Origin: Acidobacteriota bacterium
GTDB lineage: Bacteria > Acidobacteriota > Terriglobia > Bryobacterales > Bryobacteraceae
DNA length: 28,081 nucleotides
Direction of reading: 5' to 3'
NCBI GenBank assembly: GCA_026394095.1
Contig: JAPKYY010000137.1
Span: forward strand, 1 to 28,081
In this document: piece after piece, positions 24,543 to 28,081 of the stretch
How positions within the stretch are numbered: the first letter of the stretch is position 1
Layout of the letters: each line of letters starts with the position of its first letter
Notes under the pieces: generated by a model
What the model saw: only the letters and a program-made list of their open reading frames with translations
What the model was told of the DNA's origin: nothing
Databases searched by the model: none
Position numbers and translations under genes: made by a program

Positions 24543-25473
24543 GAAAAAATTAGAAGCTCTGGCTGAGCTCGGCCCTGCCGAGCTGCGCAAAGCTCTTTCC
24601 GACAAGAACAACTTCTATGTCGGTAAGGCCGCCAGACGTGCTGCTGCTCTAAACGCAACCAACCTCATCCAAGACTTGCTAGAAGCCTTTGACCGCTTCC
24701 TCGATGGTGGCGCCGAAGCCGACCCTAAGTGCTGGGCAAAAGCCCCGATCATCGAAGCCCTCTTCGAGCTAGGCCACCGCGAACCCGCTGTCTATTTGAA
24801 AGCCTTCCGCTGCATTCAACATGAGAACGTTTGGGGAGGCAAAGAAGACAGCGCGACGCAAGTCCGCAGTCTGGCTGCCCTGGCGCTGATCGAATCGAAC
24901 CTTGACCCCATACAACTCCTCCGCACCCTGCTTCATGGCCTCACCGACACTTCCAAACAAGTCCGCATCGACACAATCCGAGCGTTGACGAATATGGGCC
25001 GTTGGGAAGCAGAGCTACTGATCCGTCAGAAGGCGTTAACGGGCGACGGCGAACCAGAAGTTCTAGGGACAGCCTTCAGCGCAATCCTCGAACTGGACCA
25101 ATCCGGCTCCATCCCCTTCGTTATCAACTTCCTCAACTCCGACGACGAGGCCACTCAACTCGAAGCTGCAGCGGCGCTAGCCCAATCCCGCCACGAAGAA
25201 GCTTTCTCGGCCGTAATGAAACTCTGGCCCAGAATCCTCACCCGCGACATGCGCCGCACGATCACAATTAGCCTGGGCGCATCTCCGCTGGATGAAGCCA
25301 AAGAAGCGCTGCTGAAGATCCTGAAGGAGCACGACGACGAGCCAGCCACCTGGGCTATCACGGCGCTGGCCAGCAGCCGCCACCGCGAAGACCTGCGCGA
25401 GCAGATCACCCAAATCATCGATTCCAAAAGCAGCCGCCAACTCGCCCAGGCCTTCCGCGCAGAGTTCACCTAA
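24523..25473 (+). CDS. HEAT-repeat protein
   Basis: The 316-residue, all-helical cytosolic protein has repeats of 30-40 residues with the HEAT spacing: helix pairs at about 85-110 (ATQVRSLAALALIESN), 125-150 (SKQVRIDTIRALTNMGRWEA), 165-190 and 205-230 (DDEATQLEAAAALAQSRHEEA). No enzymatic motif is present, so it is presumably a protein-binding scaffold. The ATG 24523 was chosen over GTG 24514 since it starts MSKQAFEKKLEAL; both lie inside the 3' end of the membrane spermidine-synthase-like gene. The overlap points to one transcript for OPT transporter, membrane enzyme and scaffold. Its stop overlaps the convergent phosphoesterase stop by 4 bp. Confidence 0.82.
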   Translation: MSKQAFEKKLEALAELGPAELRKALSDKNNFYVGKAARRAAALNATNLIQDLLEAFDRFLDGGAEADPKCWAKAPIIEALFELGHREPAVYLKAFRCIQHENVWGGKEDSATQVRSLAALALIESNLDPIQLLRTLLHGLTDTSKQVRIDTIRALTNMGRWEAELLIRQKALTGDGEPEVLGTAFSAILELDQSGSIPFVINFLNSDDEATQLEAAAALAQSRHEEAFSAVMKLWPRILTRDMRRTITISLGASPLDEAKEALLKILKEHDDEPATWAITALASSRHREDLREQITQIIDSKSSRQLAQAFRAEFT

Positions 25474-26354
25474 ACAGGATCGGCTTTAAACCCGAAGTTG
25501 CGGTATTCCCATTTGACTTCTTCACCCCGAACCTCAAGCACGCCGTAGCCTTCAGCGAAGCCCAGACGCTCTCCCTTCCACCAATTGCCGCTAACGGCTC
25601 CAGAGGTGATGAACTGGGCTCCTTTGTAATGGACGGTTTCGCAGATGTGGGTGTGGCCCTGGAGCACGAGTTTCAAGTTGCCCTTGCCGAGGATCTCGGT
25701 CACAGCGTTGCTGTTGTTGATAATGATGCGGTCCATGGCGTCGCCGCTGTAGTTGAGAAGCTTGGGTGCAGTCGTGAGCAGCGGAATGTGAGTCAGAACG
25801 CAGACTGGCATCCGGCCTGCCTTGGCCACATCGCCGGCGAGCCATTCGAGTTGTTCCGGGCCGATGTTTCCGCGGAAGCTGCCAGCGGGTGTAATCTCAA
25901 TGGAATCCAGAATGATGAAATGCCAGCCCTTGTGATCGAAGGAATGGTACAAAGCCTTGCCTTGCTGATCTTCGAAAAGCTTCTTGCCGCGCAACGGGTC
26001 GCTGGTGGAGACGCCGGCTTTAGGGCCGGTACCAAAAACGTCGTGGTTGCCGATGGTGGCGTGGGTGGGCACCTCTAGGCGCTTGGCTGTTTCGGTGAAG
26101 AGACTGAAGAGCTTCTTCGCGCGATCTGGCCCCTGGTCGGCCGCATCGAAAACCAGGTCCCCACCAAGGAGAGCAAACTCGGGCTTCATCTTCTTCACCT
26201 GGTCGAAGCACATACGGCAGCCTTCGCTGGCGCGCATTTCGGGTTGAATATGAGTATCGGTCAAGTGAACGAATGTGAAGTTGCCCGGCGCGGCCTGGGC
26301 GGTGGGGAGGAGCGTGGCCGCTGCGGCCATGCCCATAAGGTCTCGTCTGCGCAT
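25470..26354 (-). CDS. Exported calcineurin-like metallophosphoesterase
   Basis: The 294-residue phosphoesterase has an N-terminal RRRDLMGMAAAATLLPTAQAA that fits a twin-arginine signal followed by a hydrophobic stretch, so it probably acts outside the cytoplasm. The metal-binding motifs are complete: D33 and H35 in LTDTHI, D66 in LGGDLVFD, N103/H104 in GNHD, H188 in LTHIP and GHTH (232-235). These bind two divalent metals and hydrolyse phosphate mono- or diesters; the substrate cannot be read from the sequence. It is transcribed convergently with the HEAT-repeat gene and divergently from the TonB-dependent receptor, across a gap of 102 bp. Confidence 0.9.
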   Translation of the reverse strand: MRRRDLMGMAAAATLLPTAQAAPGNFTFVHLTDTHIQPEMRASEGCRMCFDQVKKMKPEFALLGGDLVFDAADQGPDRAKKLFSLFTETAKRLEVPTHATIGNHDVFGTGPKAGVSTSDPLRGKKLFEDQQGKALYHSFDHKGWHFIILDSIEITPAGSFRGNIGPEQLEWLAGDVAKAGRMPVCVLTHIPLLTTAPKLLNYSGDAMDRIIINNSNAVTEILGKGNLKLVLQGHTHICETVHYKGAQFITSGAVSGNWWKGERLGFAEGYGVLEVRGEEVKWEYRNFGFKADPV

Positions 26355-26386
26355 TCTTAATGCTTAGCAGTTTGTTCTTACATCTT

Positions 26387-26416
26387 AGTTACAAATTCAA
26401 AACGTAACTGTATCTT
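26387..26416 (+). promoter_or_regulatory. Inverted repeat overlapping a promoter-like pair before the receptor gene
   Basis: AGTTAC (26387-26392) and GTAACT (26404-26409) are perfect complements 11 bases apart, and a further GTAACT occurs at 26450-26455 next to the receptor ATG. GTTACA (26388-26393) and TATCTT (26411-26416) are 17 bp apart and could serve as -35 and -10 boxes, with the inverted repeat spanning the spacer as an operator would. All matches are partial and this is a low-confidence reading. The remainder of the 102-bp gap also has GGCATTTTTTGCC, a very short hairpin. Confidence 0.3.
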
Positions 26417-26456
26417 CATTCGTTTGGCATTTTTTGCCGCTAAGATCGGGTAACTT

Positions 26457-28081
26457 ATGACCCGAGCAATAGTTGTGATCATGTGTTTGGTGTTCAGCCA
26501 ACTCAGTTTGCTGGCGCAGGCCGAGGCTGGCGTGGCAACCCTTTCAGGCGTCGTGCTCGATGCCAGTGGCGCGACCGTGCCAGGGGCGAAAGTCCGGGTT
26601 CAGAGCCAGGAGATGGGCACGCAAAGGATGCTCGAATCGAGCGATGCAGGCCTCTTTACTGCGGTTCGGCTGCCCGCCGGACGCTACGAAGTGACAATCG
26701 AAAAGAACGGCTTCAAAACCCTTCGGCGTGAGGGCCTTGTCCTGCAGGTGGGCGCTGTTCTCTCCTACGACGTGGTGCTTGAAGTAGGGAGTTCAGCCGA
26801 GACGGTGAACGTGAACGCCGAGACCCCTCTGGTCGAATCGACGCGTAGCCAGACCAGCACCAACGTTGACCAGCGGTTGGTGCGTGATCTACCGATCAAC
26901 GGCCGCAACTTTCTCGATTTTACGATTTTGACTCCGGGCGTTGTAAAAGATCCACGCACCGGCGACTTGGCCTTTGCCGGTCAGCGAGGCCCATCCAACA
27001 GCCTTCTCGTCGACGGCATGGACGCCAACTGCAATTTCTGGGGACAGAGCGTAGGCAGGGCTGGATTTCGCAATCCATACTCGTTCAGCCAGGATTCGGT
27101 GCAGGAGTTTCAGGTCAATACCAACGCCTACGCGGCCGAGTTTGGCCGGGCCACCGGCGGCGTCGTCAACGTTTTAACCAAGTCCGGCACCAACCAGTTT
27201 CATGGCACCGGGTTCTGGTTCTTTCGCGATCGTGCGATGAATGCGAATACCTTCTTCAATAACCGCGCTGGCATTGTACGGCAGCCCTACCACTTCAACC
27301 AGTTCGGCGGAAATCTCGGCGGCCCCGTCGTAAAAAACAAGCTCTTCTTCTTTTACAACTACGATGGCCAGCGCAACAATAGCCCCATCGCGCCCTTCTT
27401 CCCAATCGCAATTCCGGGCGACGCGCTTTCGCAGCAGGCGGGCCGCGAGTTGAGTCAATACCTGACGCCGTACTCGATTGGCCAAAACAACAACATCCAC
27501 ACAGCCAAGATCGACTGGAACGCTACGGCCCAGCACACCTTCAGCTTCCGCTACAACGCGCACCGGTTTACCGGCGTCAACTATGAGTCGCCGGGTTCGC
27601 AGTCGTCGGTGGATCACACGGGCGATACGATCTTGAACACCGACAACGTCACCGCCACCCATACATGGGTGCTCGGTGGCAACAAGGTGATCGACCAGCG
27701 CTTCGTTTACCTGGACGAGCGTAACCCAAGCACGACCAACGGCAAAGGCGCGGAGATTGTAGTCCGCCAAAGCGGCGTCACCATGATGGTCTTTGGCAAC
27801 GCCAACTTCCTCCCCCGCTTTGTAAATCAGAAGAAGTATGGCGCTGTGCAGAGTTTCAATTGGAACCTCGGCAGCCATAGTCTGAAGTTCGGCCATGATT
27901 TCAAGTTTGAACGGGCCCAGCAATTGAACAGCAATCTTTTCTTCGGCCAATACACTTTCGATAGCTTGGCTGACTTTACCAACAGGCGGCCATCGTCCTT
28001 CGCACAGGCATTCCCCGGAGCTGGAACCTCGGGCGGCAACACTTTTCCCAATGCCGATGAGTATGCGTTTTACGCACAAGA
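26457..28081 (+). CDS. TonB-dependent receptor with carboxypeptidase-regulatory domain, 3' end cut by window
   Basis: The open frame runs 541 codons from ATG 26457 to the window end with no stop. A signal peptide (TRAIVVIMCLVFSQLSLLAQAEA) is followed by a carboxypeptidase-regulatory-like fold (about 28-110: GVVLDASGATVPGAKVRV, LPAGRYEVTIEKNGFK), then a plug-type region (about 115-235: LPINGRNFLDF, GPSNSLLVDGMDANCNFW, SVQEFQVNTNAYAAEFGRAT, GGVVNVLTKSGTN) and the start of an outer-membrane barrel (FHGTGFWFFRDRAMNANTFF, FGGNLGGPVVKNKLFFFYNYD). This matches the large Oar-like receptors that are abundant in Acidobacteria. The ligand is unknown. No strong ribosome-binding site is visible. These proteins are usually about 1,000 residues or more, so roughly half is present. 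Confidence 0.92.
   Translation, partial: MTRAIVVIMCLVFSQLSLLAQAEAGVATLSGVVLDASGATVPGAKVRVQSQEMGTQRMLESSDAGLFTAVRLPAGRYEVTIEKNGFKTLRREGLVLQVGAVLSYDVVLEVGSSAETVNVNAETPLVESTRSQTSTNVDQRLVRDLPINGRNFLDFTILTPGVVKDPRTGDLAFAGQRGPSNSLLVDGMDANCNFWGQSVGRAGFRNPYSFSQDSVQEFQVNTNAYAAEFGRATGGVVNVLTKSGTNQFHGTGFWFFRDRAMNANTFFNNRAGIVRQPYHFNQFGGNLGGPVVKNKLFFFYNYDGQRNNSPIAPFFPIAIPGDALSQQAGRELSQYLTPYSIGQNNNIHTAKIDWNATAQHTFSFRYNAHRFTGVNYESPGSQSSVDHTGDTILNTDNVTATHTWVLGGNKVIDQRFVYLDERNPSTTNGKGAEIVVRQSGVTMMVFGNANFLPRFVNQKKYGAVQSFNWNLGSHSLKFGHDFKFERAQQLNSNLFFGQYTFDSLADFTNRRPSSFAQAFPGAGTSGGNTFPNADEYAFYAQ

Noticed and set aside
27174..28079. 301-codon open frame antisense to the TonB-dependent receptor
   Set aside because: The receptor frame shows signal, plug and barrel motifs in order; the antisense frame has none.

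Overview
The window looks like a chromosomal segment from an Acidobacteriota genome, most likely the Solibacter/Bryobacter lineage. The reasons are a tandem pair of acidobacterial-type VWFA-related proteins, a carboxypeptidase-regulatory/TonB-dependent receptor of the large acidobacterial type, a SpoIVB-like S55 peptidase in a setting with no sporulation genes, an exosortase/EpsI pair, and a membrane-embedded spermidine-synthase-like protein. No rRNA, tRNA, CRISPR array, intact insertion sequence or phage gene was found. Taxonomy is inferred from family content only.

Left part (1-8038). A 114-bp-period tandem repeat fills the left edge and runs up to the stop codon of the first gene. Two minus-strand genes coupled by ATGA follow: an S55-type peptidase and a secreted beta-propeller protein. 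A plus-strand run then carries exosortase, EpsI, two VWFA-related proteins (one with a Sec-type signal, one with a Tat-type signal) and a 64-residue Trp/Arg-rich protein. This run looks like an envelope or surface-export block.

Central part (8035-15376). A SIS-domain sugar isomerase/deaminase has a strong inverted repeat in its leader. To its right is the most interesting part of the window, a minus-strand operon in which each start overlaps the preceding stop: a 52-residue DUF2256 zinc-ribbon-like protein (11818-11976), a photolyase FAD domain encoded alone (11027-11818), a photolyase antenna-like alpha/beta domain encoded alone (10626-11030), and a full-length divergent photolyase/cryptochrome (9205-10629) ending in a Lys-rich tail and a possible sliding-clamp motif. 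Upstream on the same strand lie serA and a class V aminotransferase, which probably form the first two steps of serine synthesis. A divergent yqeY-like gene with a probable terminator follows.

ABC cluster (15445-20060, minus strand). A small membrane protein, two FtsX-type permeases, a membrane-fusion protein and a MacB/LolD-type ATPase form an efflux or lipoprotein-type transporter operon. The second permease gene has lost about 30 codons including its first transmembrane helix, and its start region is out of frame with the rest, so it is called a pseudogene or assembly defect.

Right part (20137-28081). A plus-strand unit encodes an OPT-family transporter, a polytopic spermidine-synthase-like protein and a HEAT-repeat protein, tightly spaced or overlapping. 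It converges on a Tat-type metallophosphoesterase. The window ends inside a TonB-dependent receptor whose leader contains an inverted repeat and a weak promoter-like pair.
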